This document shows positions 19,030 to 29,460 of a DNA stretch of 64,000 nt, one piece after another (the stretch's first letter is position 1; the number at the start of each line of letters is the position of its first letter). Both the position numbers and the translations under genes were made by a program. The stretch lies in assembly GCA_951640165.1 (NCBI GenBank), contig OX621255.1, positions 30,292,001-30,356,000 of the forward strand, read 5' to 3'. This stretch comes from Pseudoips prasinana (lineage: Eukaryota > Arthropoda > Insecta > Lepidoptera > Nolidae). A model generated the notes under the pieces. The model was given only the letters and a program-made list of their open reading frames with translations, was not told the DNA's origin and ran no database searches.

Positions 19030-19215
19030 TAGAACGATATTAACCAAACATAGCTAAGGACCACCACAAGGAAACTGGCTTTGAAATGAAAAAACCCGCA
19101 TCGAAATCGATTCATCCGTTTGAGAGCTACGATGCCACAGACATACACACACACACAGAAAGACAGACTTCGACGTCAAACTTATAAAACCCATCTTTTT
19201 GCGTCGGGGATTAAC
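19030..19215 (-). repeat. Interspersed repeat K
   Basis: Reverse of a known-looking lepidopteran repeat with 'cccccgatgcaaaaagaggg', a (TG)n stretch and 'tttggttaatatcgttct'. A diverged plus-strand copy is at 21440-21752. Confidence 0.5.
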
Positions 19216-20399
19216 AAGTTTTTTTTGTAACGTGCACTGACTAGTATAGATTAAAAACTTGCGGAAGAACCTTGTTAATACTAGTTTAAGAGAAAATGCC
19301 AGCCTTTCTTTGTTTATATATTGACGCGGAAAAAGATTGTTTCGTGACTAAAATTTTCCATCGCCGGAAATGCTACTATTCCCCATGAGACATATAGGCT
19401 GCAAAAATAAATCCAATAAGTATTGTCATTTCAGTTGTCTAATACTTATATAGGAAACCAATAAATTATGTTAGAATTCCGACCGCATACGTCCAACCGC
19501 TTCGAATGCTGACAGAATATTAAATAATGTATCTATCAGCGTATTATATTATACCTATGTATGTTTTACGAACCAAATAGTTTAGCTACCATTGGGATTA
19601 CCTGTCAGGGAAGTTAAAAGTTTAGAGTAAAGGAAGGGGGAACATTAAATTGAATTCTTGGTACAGGCAGCGTCACAGAGTAACACTAGGTTAAGCTTTC
19701 AACAATAAGGACTATTTTAATTCGTAATAAGAAGTTAATAATTGGACGCTAAATTGTTTTTTGTATGTATTTTAGCGGATCTCCGTCGTCTGTGAATTGA
19801 TATTGATAACTGTTTTGAATTTCGAGTTTTGAAGTGTAAACTTCTTTGCCGTTGATCACTTTTGATGTGAAACATCTATAGCCGCACGTAAAACAGATTT
19901 CTGGCGTGGCGACGCATGCCGTGACGCATGCGCAATCGACTTTTTATTTTATCATTATGACATATTTAGTTCCTATCACAATATGTTCTTTTCTGCATAT
20001 TACTTTTACAAAATAATGTCGATGTTTCACATCTTCCAGGCGTCCCGTGACGGCTCACATTTTTTTTTTGGGATGGGTAAAAAATGTTAAACTCGCGCCA
20101 GGACACGTGACCTGATCGAATATTTGTAAGGACGCACTTTTTTTCTTAATTATGTTAGATTTGTTACAGCCGACTAAACCAAATAATTATTACCACCGTA
20201 GGGAGCAATTACTATATCTATAGTCTTTACCGCCCAAAGGTGGGAAGTAGCATCTTCCACTCGCTACTCTGACAATTAAACACTACTTTTCGAGCATGAG
20301 GAATTAAAGATTGTTTTTACTTCTAGCGGCAGTCCGACAAGACTGCCGCACATGTATTTTTTAAATCGGTCATCGCTATGATTGAATTATATTTTACTA
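19216..20399. other. Unassigned DNA with a spaced 13-bp inverted repeat
   Basis: GATGTGAAACATC at 19864-19876 and its complement GATGTTTCACATC at 20021-20033 bound about 145 bp that contains TGACGCATG motifs. Possibly an old TIR element; no coding region. Confidence 0.35.
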
Positions 20400-20724
20400 T
20401 CTATACCTACATATAATGAAGTCGCAGGAAAGTCAAAACTGTACATTGAATATTTTTTTATAAGAATGCTTGGAGCGTGATCTACAAACGATTAAGAAGC
20501 CAAAACTATAGTTTTTAGAATTTTTGTCTGTTTATCTGTTTGTCTGTAGGTATGTCCGGGCTAAACTCAAAAAGTACTGCATGGATTTACTTGAAATTTT
20601 GCATGAATATTATTAAGAGGTCGGGTCAACATATACAATACATATTATCACGCTATCACCTACGGGGGAGGAGCTGTGATAATTTATAAAGTTTAACGTT
20701 GGTAAAACCGCGGGGCACAGATAG
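20400..20724 (+). mobile_element. Non-autonomous Helitron, TCTATACATATAAT subfamily, complete
   Basis: 5' end TCTATACCTACATATAATGA, core with 'gcgtgatctacaaacg', 'cgggctaaactcaaaaagta', 'attatcacgctatcac', 3' hairpin near GGTAAAACCGCGG and end GCACAGATAG (CTAG with one change). About 325 bp. Confidence 0.8.
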
Positions 20725-20746
20725 TACTTTATATTACTAATATTAA

Positions 20747-21127
20747 AAAAATGCCTCGTTGGTCTAGCGGTAGCGTGTTCACCCACAGAGAACGAGGTCC
20801 TGGGTTCAAATGCCGGGTTGTGCCAAAAAGTGATTTTGGGACTTTTCTGTAAAAAGAAAAATTTCTCAATATCAGCTCGAAGTCTGGGAGTTGGCGGTAT
20901 TATACCCCCGTGCCTCGGAGAGCACGTAAAGCCGTCGGTCCTGTACCTGACCTCTTTCCGGTCGTGCCGCTAGGCGTCCCACCGGATCATGAGAGTGATG
21001 GAATAGAAAGTGCTGTTGTGTTTGCGCCCACACTTGAGCACTATAATATGTCCCGCGCAGATGGCTAATCTCTGTTGAGAGTGGCCGCCGTGGTCGAAAT
21101 TCGGCTAGGGGGACATTATTATTATTT
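20747..21127 (+). mobile_element. tRNA-derived SINE, family D, full length
   Basis: tRNA-like head TGCCTCGTTGGTCTAGCGGT (A box) and GGTCCTGGGTTCAAATGCC (B box), then a body with 'ggcggtattatacccccgtg', 'cctgacctctttccggtcgt', 'atatgtcccgcgcagatggc', 'gtggccgccgtgg', ending GGGGGACATTATTATTATTT. About 380 bp. Reference copy for the family; eight or more others are in the window. Confidence 0.85.
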
Positions 21128-21439
21128 TAAAAAAATGTAATTTATATACGCCAAGATACGTTAGATATTTTGCATTTACTACAGTTAAAATTAGGTAAAT
21201 ATACTTTTCGCAGATGAAGAATTTCATGAATAAGGATTTATGAAAACCCGTGCGGTTCAGTGCCCTCATAACGGGTGGGCTTTAGATAAAGTTTCATATT
21301 CAAACAAAGGAAAGTATGATTTACCTCTTTAGCTTCATGACTGTGCCCTAATAAACCGTTCACGTCATAAAACCTTACTGATCTATGCAAGGTCTCACTA
21401 ACTTAGCTCAGGAGATGTGGATTTAGATTTAGATTGAAA

Positions 21440-21752
21440 GATTGATCCTTATTTGACCCCCGATGCAAAAAGAGGGGTGTTATAAGTTTGTCGTCTAGGT
21501 CTGTCTGTGTGTGTGTGTGTGAGTGTGTTGTTTGTGTGTTGTGTGTGTGTGTTGTGTGTTGTGTGTGTGTATTTGTGTGTGTAGATGTCTCGCAAAAGGA
21601 TGAACTGATTTTGATTTTGTTATTTTTTGTTGTTATATGAATTAGTCGGGAGTGTTCTTAGCTATGCTTGATGAAAATCTGTCCAAAATGGCCGCTCCCC
21701 CAATACGGGTATCAAATGAAAGCGTTGGCTAGTAGAATACTATGCAATATAA
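21440..21752 (+). repeat. Interspersed repeat K with (TG)n microsatellite
   Basis: 'acccccgatgcaaaaagagg', then a 21500-21580 TG-rich microsatellite, then 'gatgaactgattttgatttt' and 'atcaaatgaaagcgttgg'. It is the left flank of the CR1-group LINE; similar sequence (AAATCAAATGAAAGGAATAC) lies at about 26500 on the far side. Confidence 0.5.
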
Positions 21753-21991
21753 TAATAATAATAATAATAATAAATTTTTATTCAAGAAATAATGTGTACA
21801 AAATTATATTTACTTAATTTAAAAATAATTAATACTAAGCTATTGACAATTTGTGCCTGTACTAGGTTAAACCTGTACCACAGGCGTTCTAACGGCTTAA
21901 AAGGTATACTTATTCTTTGTTAAAAATTTAAATAATATTTAATTATACATACAAATTCAAAGATATAAGATATAATGTTTAAAAAATTAAC

Positions 21992-24940
21992 TTATTTTAG
22001 AATACTAAATAATCCCTCAGTCTCATCATAGCTCAATTTTTGTAAAAAATTGCTGACTGTTTTTTTACAATTTGTATAGTTAAGGTTATATATAGATAGT
22101 GACTTATTTATTTTATTGTAAAGATATGGTCCGAGAAAAGGATAAAATCTGTTTGCATAAATAAACTTTGACTCTGATGCACTAGTGCAGATAATATCTT
22201 TCCGTCTCTTGGTGTTAGTAAGGTTAGCATTGTAAGTGAGTGTTGTGTGTTGTTTTAAAATTGCACGTTTAATAAATAGTTGGCGGACAGTTAAAACGTT
22301 GCATTTTTCATACAGGAGGCACGTAGGAAAAAGGAAAGGTCGAAAAGTTGCAACTTTTAGTATTGCTCGTTGGGCACGTTCAATGATTAACATTAATGTT
22401 TTTGGAGCACCACCCCAGGAAGTAATGCAGTATTGAATAATAGATTGACATAATGCCTGATAGACTAGTCTAATCAATTTCATATCAGCAATATGCCGTA
22501 GCTTTTTAAATACGAATATGAGTTTCCGTACACGATTTGACAAGGCAAGGATATGTTGTTTAAATGATAGAGTTTCATCAATAATAACACCAAGGTACTT
22601 CATGCTATTTGTGTTAGCAATAACTGGACAGTCGCAAGGAACCAAGGGACTGGGACAATAGTGTGCATATATGTTATCTTGTTTAGGAAGTCTGTGGTTT
22701 TTACGCATGCAAAAATTTATAAACATTGTCTTTTCAGCATTTAATGTTAGTAGATTATTTCTAAGCCATTTATTTATCACATTAAACCCATGTTGTGCGT
22801 AATAATGAACCGCAGTAGTGTTCGGAGCAGAAAAAATTAAAGCTGTGTCATCAGCATAGGAAATTACTTTTCCATGGTCTAACTTTAAGGAACACAGATC
22901 ATTTATGTAAATCAGGAATAGGGTAGGGCCCAATATACTCCCCTGGGGGATTCCAAAAGCAGGAATTTTTATGTCCGTACTGATGAATTGGTCAATTTTA
23001 ACACATTGAGTACGGTCATTTAAATAGCTTGCGAAGAGTTTCAACTGGGTGCCCCTAATTCCTAATGCCTCTAACTTGGATAGAAGGTTAGGAATAGACA
23101 CGGTGTCGAATGCCTTCGCTAGATCAAGGAAAATACCAGTTACTAGGTTCCCTTTTCCCAGTTCCTCTGTGATAAAATCAGTTAAATGTTCAACCGCGTC
23201 TGATGTGGATAAATTAGCTCTAAAACCAAATTGCATGTTTGAAAGCAAAGAGTTCTTTTCTAGATATAAGACAAGTCTATTGTTTATTATTTTTTCTAGA
23301 ATTTTGGAAAAGGAAGGTAGTAACGAAATTGGCCTGTAATTAGTTACAAGATCCCTACTCCCTGATTTGTGAACGGGTATAACAACGGCTTTTTTGAGAC
23401 ATTTGGGAAAAATTCCATCAGAGAGGCAGGTTTGAAAAATGAAAGTTAAAGGAGGGACTAGGATGTGCTTAAATCTTTTGAGAATATTATTACTTATGTT
23501 ATCCCAACCCGCTGCGCAACTGTTTTTTAACCCTACAATAATTCGTTCTACTTCAGATTCATCTGTGTCTAACAGAACAAAAGATTTCCCACTATGGAGT
23601 TGAGTCCTTGTAGAAGAATAACCAGTCAAGTTAACGTTTTGCTCTTTTATTTTATCCCCGAGTTCCTTTCCAACGTTTGCAAAAAACTTATTAGCGTTGT
23701 CAGCAGCGATAATCGGTGAGGAGTGAGTGCGTAGTAAACTTGAAGACGATTTATGCTGGTTAGAAGAAAAGGTAGTGGATTTTATAACTTTCCAAAGCTG
23801 TTTACTATTTGAACCTGCTTCATCAAGTTGTTTTTTGTCAAACTCAATTTTAATTTTTTTTAACAAGTTATTACAGAAATTTCTGTATCTTTTATAAGAT
23901 AATTGTAATGTATAATTATGTGGAGATTGCTTAACTATTTTATGTAATTTATCTCGGTGACGTATACAACGTAAAAGGCCCGGTGTGATCCATGGCTTAA
24001 TGTTAATATTTTTCCTACTCAATCTAATTATAGTTGTATTACGTAAAATTGCTTCTTGCAGTTTATTAATCACGTATAACAATGCCGTATTAGCATCAGC
24101 AGAATAGTAAACTGGGTCAAAATTAATATTGCACAAATCACATTCAAGGTTACACATGTTTATGTGTGATTTTTGTTGCGATTGCATTAACTGTTTACGC
24201 AGCGATAATTCAAGTGTAGTTAGAACTGGATAGTGATCAGTTATTGTGGCGTTGGTAACAAGGGTCAAGCTTGGTAATTTAGCTTTAAGCAAGACGTGAT
24301 CTAAACAAGAACCACTCTGGTGAGTTGGAAAAGTGTGGGAAGGCAAAAGCCCATGAAACGCACTTAAATTAAGGTAGTTTTCCATCCCCGCATCGATGTT
24401 TTCAGGATTTATGTTTAAGTTGATATCTCCAGTTAAAACAATATTATTAAAAGAGGAGAGAGTTGAGAGTATTGTATTAAGAGAATTATGAAAAGAATGT
24501 AAATTTCTAAAAGAAGGAGGCCTGTAAATCGCCACGATTGCGATGTCGGTTCCAATTTTAATAACTAAGCAATTGCATTCCTGTGCAACGGGCTCTTCAA
24601 CAATGACAAGAAGAGATTTTTTAGTATAGACAACCACCCCATCATTCTGATTGAAGTTGACTGAACTGTTGTAGTTGTTGTATCCCTGTATCACAGGAAT
24701 ATTACCATCACGATTGGAAAGCCAACATTCCGTAAGAATTATTACATCACAGTCCACATTTAATCTATGTAGAAAAATATTAAAACTGTCTATGTTCTTA
24801 AAAATACTCCGAATATTTTGTGTTAGTATCGTTAATGGGTTAGTAAATGCGGAAATGTATTGCTTGCAACTTTCAGTGTCACACTGTTTTGAGTCGTACA
24901 AGCAAATTTTATCTACATCATCAATTAAATTATGCGTCAT
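21992..24940 (-). CDS. LINE ORF2: AP endonuclease and reverse transcriptase
   Basis: 982 codons without a stop. N-terminal endonuclease blocks: TQNIRS, LTECWLS, AIYRPP, LTGDINLN, SCLDHVLL and TDHYPV, covering the Asn, Glu, Asp and His positions of APE-type endonucleases. The RT domain follows: NYRPISLLPSFSKILEKII, FGFRANLSTSDAV, IFLDLAKAFD, GIPQGSILGP, and YADD at residues 695-698. There is no RNase H. The combination (APE endonuclease, RT, no RNase H, GIPQGSILGP) fits the CR1/L2/Crack/Daphne group. The protein nicks target DNA and primes reverse transcription. Confidence 0.92.
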   Translation of the reverse strand: MTHNLIDDVDKICLYDSKQCDTESCKQYISAFTNPLTILTQNIRSIFKNIDSFNIFLHRLNVDCDVIILTECWLSNRDGNIPVIQGYNNYNSSVNFNQNDGVVVYTKKSLLVIVEEPVAQECNCLVIKIGTDIAIVAIYRPPSFRNLHSFHNSLNTILSTLSSFNNIVLTGDINLNINPENIDAGMENYLNLSAFHGLLPSHTFPTHQSGSCLDHVLLKAKLPSLTLVTNATITDHYPVLTTLELSLRKQLMQSQQKSHINMCNLECDLCNINFDPVYYSADANTALLYVINKLQEAILRNTTIIRLSRKNINIKPWITPGLLRCIRHRDKLHKIVKQSPHNYTLQLSYKRYRNFCNNLLKKIKIEFDKKQLDEAGSNSKQLWKVIKSTTFSSNQHKSSSSLLRTHSSPIIAADNANKFFANVGKELGDKIKEQNVNLTGYSSTRTQLHSGKSFVLLDTDESEVERIIVGLKNSCAAGWDNISNNILKRFKHILVPPLTFIFQTCLSDGIFPKCLKKAVVIPVHKSGSRDLVTNYRPISLLPSFSKILEKIINNRLVLYLEKNSLLSNMQFGFRANLSTSDAVEHLTDFITEELGKGNLVTGIFLDLAKAFDTVSIPNLLSKLEALGIRGTQLKLFASYLNDRTQCVKIDQFISTDIKIPAFGIPQGSILGPTLFLIYINDLCSLKLDHGKVISYADDTALIFSAPNTTAVHYYAQHGFNVINKWLRNNLLTLNAEKTMFINFCMRKNHRLPKQDNIYAHYCPSPLVPCDCPVIANTNSMKYLGVIIDETLSFKQHILALSNRVRKLIFVFKKLRHIADMKLIRLVYQALCQSIIQYCITSWGGAPKTLMLIIERAQRAILKVATFRPFLFPTCLLYEKCNVLTVRQLFIKRAILKQHTTLTYNANLTNTKRRKDIICTSASESKFIYANRFYPFLGPYLYNKINKSLSIYNLNYTNCKKTVSNFLQKLSYDETEGLFSILK

Positions 24941-24999
24941 TGTGTAAAACTATATCTGTTCTAGTTAAGGCTAATAAACAAAATAAAATGTACGGCGCT

Positions 25000-26217
25000 C
25001 TAGGCGCCCTCATAATCGATTGAGTTGATGTATCTTAGTTCTGCGCTCTTTTTAGCGGGACACTCAATGTCTCCAGTTTTGTGATTGCACGGCTTCTTAA
25101 AACGGAGGCATGTAGCACATCTTGGGGCATCACCTTTCTTTGTGCATTCTGCCATTGAATGCCCTGATTCGCCACAATGTCCGCACATGGAAACGGTGTC
25201 CTTACAGAATTTTGCTGCGTGCCCGTATAGCTGGCATTTGTAGCACCTCGTTACAAGTGTAAAATCACGAACTGGGCAAGAGGTCCAGTTTATGAAGATT
25301 CTGGATTGTGAAATTAGGGCTTTGCGGATATTAGCTGTGACCTCGATTATAAAATTGCATGTTGTGACATCTTTCTTACCAGACTTGTGGCTTAGTTTTG
25401 TTGAGGACAAGAACTCTTCAAAAGTTAATGATGGGATCTTTTCGGTGACGTTCTGTTCGTAGATACACCGAAATAACTCCTTTTCTGTTAGCGATGTGGG
25501 CACTCCGACAATAACAATTCGAGGTTTGCGCTTGTAGGGATCACCAGCTGTAAGCCCGGACGACGATTGTTCCACAGCGACTTTTAATTTTTCTGCGTCT
25601 TCCTTGGTCTCGGTGTTAATGATGACTCCGCCATTAATCGTTTTACGTAGTCCACGAACTTGGAGCTTCATTTGCTCTGGCCGAATAATTTTTTGAATCA
25701 TGGATTTGGTATCCTCGCTTGACGTAGACTTGCTTGAGTTGTTGGGGTAAATAGCCACGGAATTCATTTGGCTGGGCTTAATAAAATTATTAGAACCCCT
25801 CTTTACCATATCGGCAAAAGACGTAGTCCCTGATGATTCCTTGATGGTTTGTCTCAATCCGGATAATTGGTCTTTTAGTTCCCGCTCATCTTTTAGTTCG
25901 TCCACCCTGTTAAATGCTTGAATGGCTTTCTGCTTCAAGGACTGGTACATGACAGCCATTTGTGAACTACCATGTTCGACTTTACGGCACAGGTTAGTTA
26001 TGCGAAGTTTTTGCTCTGAGTTGAGCTTACCTTCAGTGATGATGGTGCAGACTTCATTTAAATTACAGTTGATGTTAGTCAACAATTTTTGGATCTCGGA
26101 AGTATAGACAATGTTCAAAGCTCCACTGTCAGAGTCTGAAGGTGTAGGTTGCAACGGCGCCGTATATGGATATGGTGAGCCCGCAGGATGCACGAGACCA
26201 CTCAAAGGACTAGTCAT
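25000..26217 (-). CDS. LINE ORF1: gag-like RNA-binding protein with CCHC knuckles
   Basis: 405 codons. The N-terminal half is polar with a likely coiled region (about residues 85-130, KQKAIQAFNRVDELKDE). The C-terminal part has C-x2-C-x4-H-x4-C knuckles at 325-338 and 345-358, and a third Cys-rich cluster from 367 (CATC). It precedes ORF2 by 59 bp in the same element. Role by family: nucleic-acid chaperone that coats the retrotransposon RNA. Confidence 0.88.
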   Translation of the reverse strand: MTSPLSGLVHPAGSPYPYTAPLQPTPSDSDSGALNIVYTSEIQKLLTNINCNLNEVCTIITEGKLNSEQKLRITNLCRKVEHGSSQMAVMYQSLKQKAIQAFNRVDELKDERELKDQLSGLRQTIKESSGTTSFADMVKRGSNNFIKPSQMNSVAIYPNNSSKSTSSEDTKSMIQKIIRPEQMKLQVRGLRKTINGGVIINTETKEDAEKLKVAVEQSSSGLTAGDPYKRKPRIVIVGVPTSLTEKELFRCIYEQNVTEKIPSLTFEEFLSSTKLSHKSGKKDVTTCNFIIEVTANIRKALISQSRIFINWTSCPVRDFTLVTRCYKCQLYGHAAKFCKDTVSMCGHCGESGHSMAECTKKGDAPRCATCLRFKKPCNHKTGDIECPAKKSAELRYINSIDYEGA

Positions 26218-26280
26218 TTTTTTTGGTTTAATTATTACACTGTTACTTCACTGTGAGTACATTATTTAAGGTCGTCAGTA

Positions 26281-26748
26281 CAAAATACATTACACTGCAA
26301 TGTCCGACATAAAGGAGGTCAATATATTCAGAATAAGTATTAATTAAATATTGTTAACGTACACGTCCACCACTATGCGCGACGAAAGAATATCTCGAAC
26401 GACGACGAAAGAATATGATAAATTTCAAATCCAAGGTGGCCGTCATCACAAAATGTTGAATTAATACATATTTTTTTCCATAAGTCACTCATGTGGAAAT
26501 CAAATGAAAGGAATACTATAGACAAATGTGGTTTTTTATTTATATAATAAAATATATGATTGAAACTAGCTCGCACTAGAGAAATTAATCTCTGCCTTGC
26601 AGGGTACTTTAAAAACGTGCAATTCACTTACACAAAGCACACCAGACTCAGAACAATTATAAGAGGTGTAACATAATTAGTGGATGTAACTTAAGGACTC
26701 TAATTTAACTGGGAAACTGAACAACGCGTAGCATATCAACATGCAAAG
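26281..26748. other. Right flank of the CR1-group LINE
   Basis: Contains a short direct repeat CGACGAAAGAATAT (about 26381 and 26402) and sequence similar to repeat K near 26490-26520. No gene. Confidence 0.4.
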
Positions 26749-26750
26749 TA

Positions 26751-26895
26751 CAGACGCCAGCACATCAAGCTACCCCAATCTGTAAAATTTTCCCAATTGA
26801 AAGTGAAACTTATGCTTAAGTGATAAAATTGAAAATCTATATTATATAAAATATAATAAATAACAGATTGGGGTAGCTGGATTTGCTGGGGTCTG
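26751..26895. mobile_element. Palindromic MITE M1 with TA duplication
   Basis: Left end CAGACGCCAGCACATCAAGC next to TA (26749-26750), right end ...GGGGTCTG next to TA (26896-26897). The loop region has gained a short TATA-rich stretch compared with other copies. Confidence 0.85.
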
Positions 26896-26966
26896 TACAC
26901 AAAAAGTTCTCATACAAGAATAACGATCAGCTGATACATTTTGTATGGGTATTAAATATAATTCGA

Positions 26967-27210
26967 GGCGCTCATAGCTCTCACCGGTCAATAAGTGATC
27001 TGCGAAGTTAAGCAACTAGGCTCCCGATTAGTCCATAGATGTCCACCAAAGTGGTTTAATTTCTGAGCATCTCCGTAATCCGGCGGGCACGTTAAGCTGT
27101 CGGTCCCAGTTGTAGTCGTTGACAACAGTCGTTAAGCCATGTCAGAGGCCTACTAAGCGGCTAGATAAACTCTGACACTAGGGTAACCACTGCACACACG
27201 ATAAGTAACT
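26967..27210 (+). mobile_element. 5S rRNA-derived SINE
   Basis: Head GCTCTCACCGGTCAATAAGT, GAAGTTAAGCAACTAGGCTC as in 5S rRNA, with a short deletion in the GGGTGACC region; the body and 'acgataagtaac' end match 14882-15115. Confidence 0.75.
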
Positions 27211-27228
27211 GTTTATTTAATATATTCA

Positions 27229-27383
27229 GGGGGCTACCGGCTAAGTCGCCGAACATCGGAATAGTGATCGGAAATAAATAAAAGTTAAAAATGACTTAAG
27301 TACTCAATCGTTAAATCGGCTTCCATGACCACATGTGACGTCATGAATGGTCCGGAATCGATTTTAAACGTCGAAGTCGATCT
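27229..27383. mobile_element. Palindromic MITE M3, one arm only
   Basis: GGGGGCTACCGGCTAAGTCG start with GAACATCGG, then 'caatcgttaaatcggcttcc' and the middle 'gtgacgtcatgaatggtccg'. The second arm is missing or scrambled. The full copy is at 56690-56932. Confidence 0.65.
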
Positions 27384-27667
27384 ATGGTTAGACAGTACTC
27401 CTAAAGTTACTTCCATTATTTATGAAACACCTTGTATATGGTCAGATAAATAGATGGCTCATGCCAATATAAAATTTGGCCCGAGTCGCTTTGAACCGAG
27501 GAGTTCACCATCTGCGGTAGAACACGCTGCCGTTAGGCCAATAAGGCAGTCAAGGAAGATGTTATTTGAGTATAGGAATAGTAGATTTTAATTCATCTAC
27601 AAGTACTCCATAGGTGAAAGGTTTAGTTGAATATGAGTAATTGAAGTATGTACTCCCATTTCAGTAT

Positions 27668-27712
27668 CTATAGGTATATAATAAAATCGTAGGAAAGTCA
27701 AAACTGTAAAGT
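27668..27712 (+). mobile_element. Helitron 5' end scrap
   Basis: 'ctataggtatataataaaatcgtaggaaagtcaaaa' region: matches the 5' terminus of the Helitron subfamily at 20400-20724. Confidence 0.55.
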
Positions 27713-27835
27713 ACCGGTCGGCAAAGCACCCGCGACACATCTGGGGTTGCGAATGTCCATGAGCGGCGGTGATCACTTACCAACAGGTGACCCACTTGCT
27801 CGTTTTTCGCCCTCTGGTATTAAAAAAAAAGATAA

Positions 27836-28103
27836 AGAGTACCCAGACATAGAACAACTAATCGTGCTCATCACCCGTAGATTTGTCCTGGGGCTGTACC
27901 GTCTAAGTCGCCGAACATCGACGACGATTTAACGATTGATTAAGTCATTTTTAACCTTTATTTATTTGAACACCATTTCAGAAATCGATGTTCGGCGACT
28001 TAGCAGTAGAGGCCCTCGGTGAACTCACGACCTTGTAGGGATCGAACTCACGACCTCTGGCTTAGCAGTCAGGGTTACTAACCACTAAACCAAAAGGCCA
28101 TTA
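27836..28103 (-). mobile_element. SINE family C interrupted by MITE M3
   Basis: Minus-strand SINE C: head with CTGACTGCTAAGCCAGAGGT and GAGTTCGATCC on the right, and GTGATGAGCACGATTAGTTG on the left. Between them sits 27890-28015. The right part also repeats a short 'gaactcacgacct' block. Confidence 0.7.
27890..28015. mobile_element. Palindromic MITE M3, compact copy nested in SINE C
   Basis: Left arm GGGGCTGTACCGTCTAAGTC GCCGAACATCG, right arm CGATGTTCGGCGACTTAGC...GAGGCCC. 126 bp; the centre is deleted compared with the 243-bp copies. Confidence 0.75.
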
Positions 28104-28571
28104 AAATTTCGCATTCTTTGCAATGGTGTTAGAGAATACACAAAAATGGCCTCACTTTACTTAATATTTTTTTATAGCCGATTGGCTTCAGCTTCAGCGA
28201 TGTGAAATGATTGAGTTGTCGGTTTGTCAACACGCGTCACAGGCACATTATTAGTTCCGTTTCAATTTTAATAAAGTCTGCAAATTGAACGTGTAATATC
28301 TGATAGTGTCGACGTCACATCGGTGGAAACACTCTGAGTAAAACTGCGTCTTTATGTCTACTGAAGTAAGGCCACTTTTCGTAGTCTCACTGTACTAGTG
28401 TAGATCTGAATGGTTGCATTACCGTCGGAAAACCAGAGCTAATCATATGAAAATTATATTGACTACAGTAAGCTGCGCCAACATGTTTGCAATTCCGATT
28501 TTATGTACTAATATCTTCTATATATATATATAGTCCTCCTTATCGATTTCGATAACGGCGACCCTTCGAAA

Positions 28572-28736
28572 TCACCTTCTTTGGTGTGCCCTTAGATGGC
28601 TAGCTAGACCGAACTTAGTTTTAAATACTCGGTCACAACTAGGACAATAAAGTTGGCCTGCCATGTTGTATGTATACATATAGGTGTGCTTAGGCTTCTC
28701 TTTGCGTACTCGGCGTTTCTCAGTTAACGATATATA
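28572..28736 (-). pseudogene. LINE ORF C-terminal zinc finger fragment
   Basis: The last 25 codons are YCPSCDRVFKTKFGLASHLR AHQRR, a C-x2-C-x12-H-x3-H finger directly before a stop. Such a terminal finger is common at the C terminus of insect LINE RT proteins. The reading frame upstream is cut by the TIR element at 28737. A TATA-rich tail follows at about 28519-28532. Confidence 0.6.
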
Positions 28737-29180
28737 CAGGTTGGTCGAAAAGTTGACGTTCAAACGCAAAATTAAGATACTTTATGATGAGGAGTATCCG
28801 TATCACCCCTATGTATTTTCTACGATTTTGTTGTTTTCTACGTAGTTTTCGCGATATAATTATTAATGATTATTTTCGTAAATTTCACCTAACATCAGTT
28901 TTCGATTATTTCTCGTTCTGTTGAACATTTCTGTTCACATTTTTTGTGATAAATTATACCTAAGCATAGTATAACCTAACGCACTTACAACGCACAACGC
29001 CTTAGAACTGTAGGATTGACTTAGAATTTATACGAAAGTTCAAAATTAGGCTCAGGACATTTTCATTTTCAGTATCATAAATACAAATTAAAATGGGGAG
29101 ATAATGGTTTATGATTCGGATACTTCTCATTATAAAGTATCTAAATTTTGCGTTTGAACGTCAACTGCTCGGCCAGCCTG
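28737..29180. mobile_element. 444-bp TIR element, TA-flanked
   Basis: Terminal arms of about 60 bp: CAGGTTGGTCGAAAAGTTGA CGTTCAAACGC... at the left and the complement at the right (GCGTTTGAACGTCAACTGCT CGGCCAGCCTG). TA on both sides (28735-28736, 29181-29182). No ORF inside. Probably a Tc1/mariner-group MITE distinct from M1. Confidence 0.75.
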
Positions 29181-29354
29181 TATATGTGTAAGTACCAAAG
29201 AAACTATAATATGTGAACGCTTCCAGACATCTAAAGCAGAAGGGAGTCATAGATGGAATAATTTGGTTTGTTCGCCAAACGTATAATCATAATATTAAAA
29301 CGTGAAGTTATTCTACCGTTTTTGACGAAAATTACGCGGACGAAGGAATATGAA

Positions 29355-29460
29355 AATAAAATAAAAAAGGTTTTTATTCACGTAGACTTTAAAAAAGCGC
29401 TTGTAAATAGTCAGAACATGTTTGTAGTAATACAGTTATTATTTCTAGTTGCATATTATT
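29355..29460 (+). repeat. Repeat F, terminal 100 bp
   Basis: AAAATAAAATAAAAAAGG then 'attcacgtagactttaaaaa', 'tgtttgtagtaatacagtta'. Confidence 0.6.

Larger units (their letters stand above)
21753..26280 (-). mobile_element. CR1/L2-group LINE with both ORFs intact
   Basis: Order on the minus strand: 5' leader (end not fixed; right limit is approximate), ORF1 (26217-25000), 59-bp gap, ORF2 (24940-21992), a 3' UTR of about 240 bp with TTGAATAAAAATTTATTATT, and a (TTA)n tail at about 21755-21777. No clear target duplication was found, which is usual for elements with microsatellite tails. Both frames are uninterrupted, so this copy could be autonomous. Confidence 0.85.
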
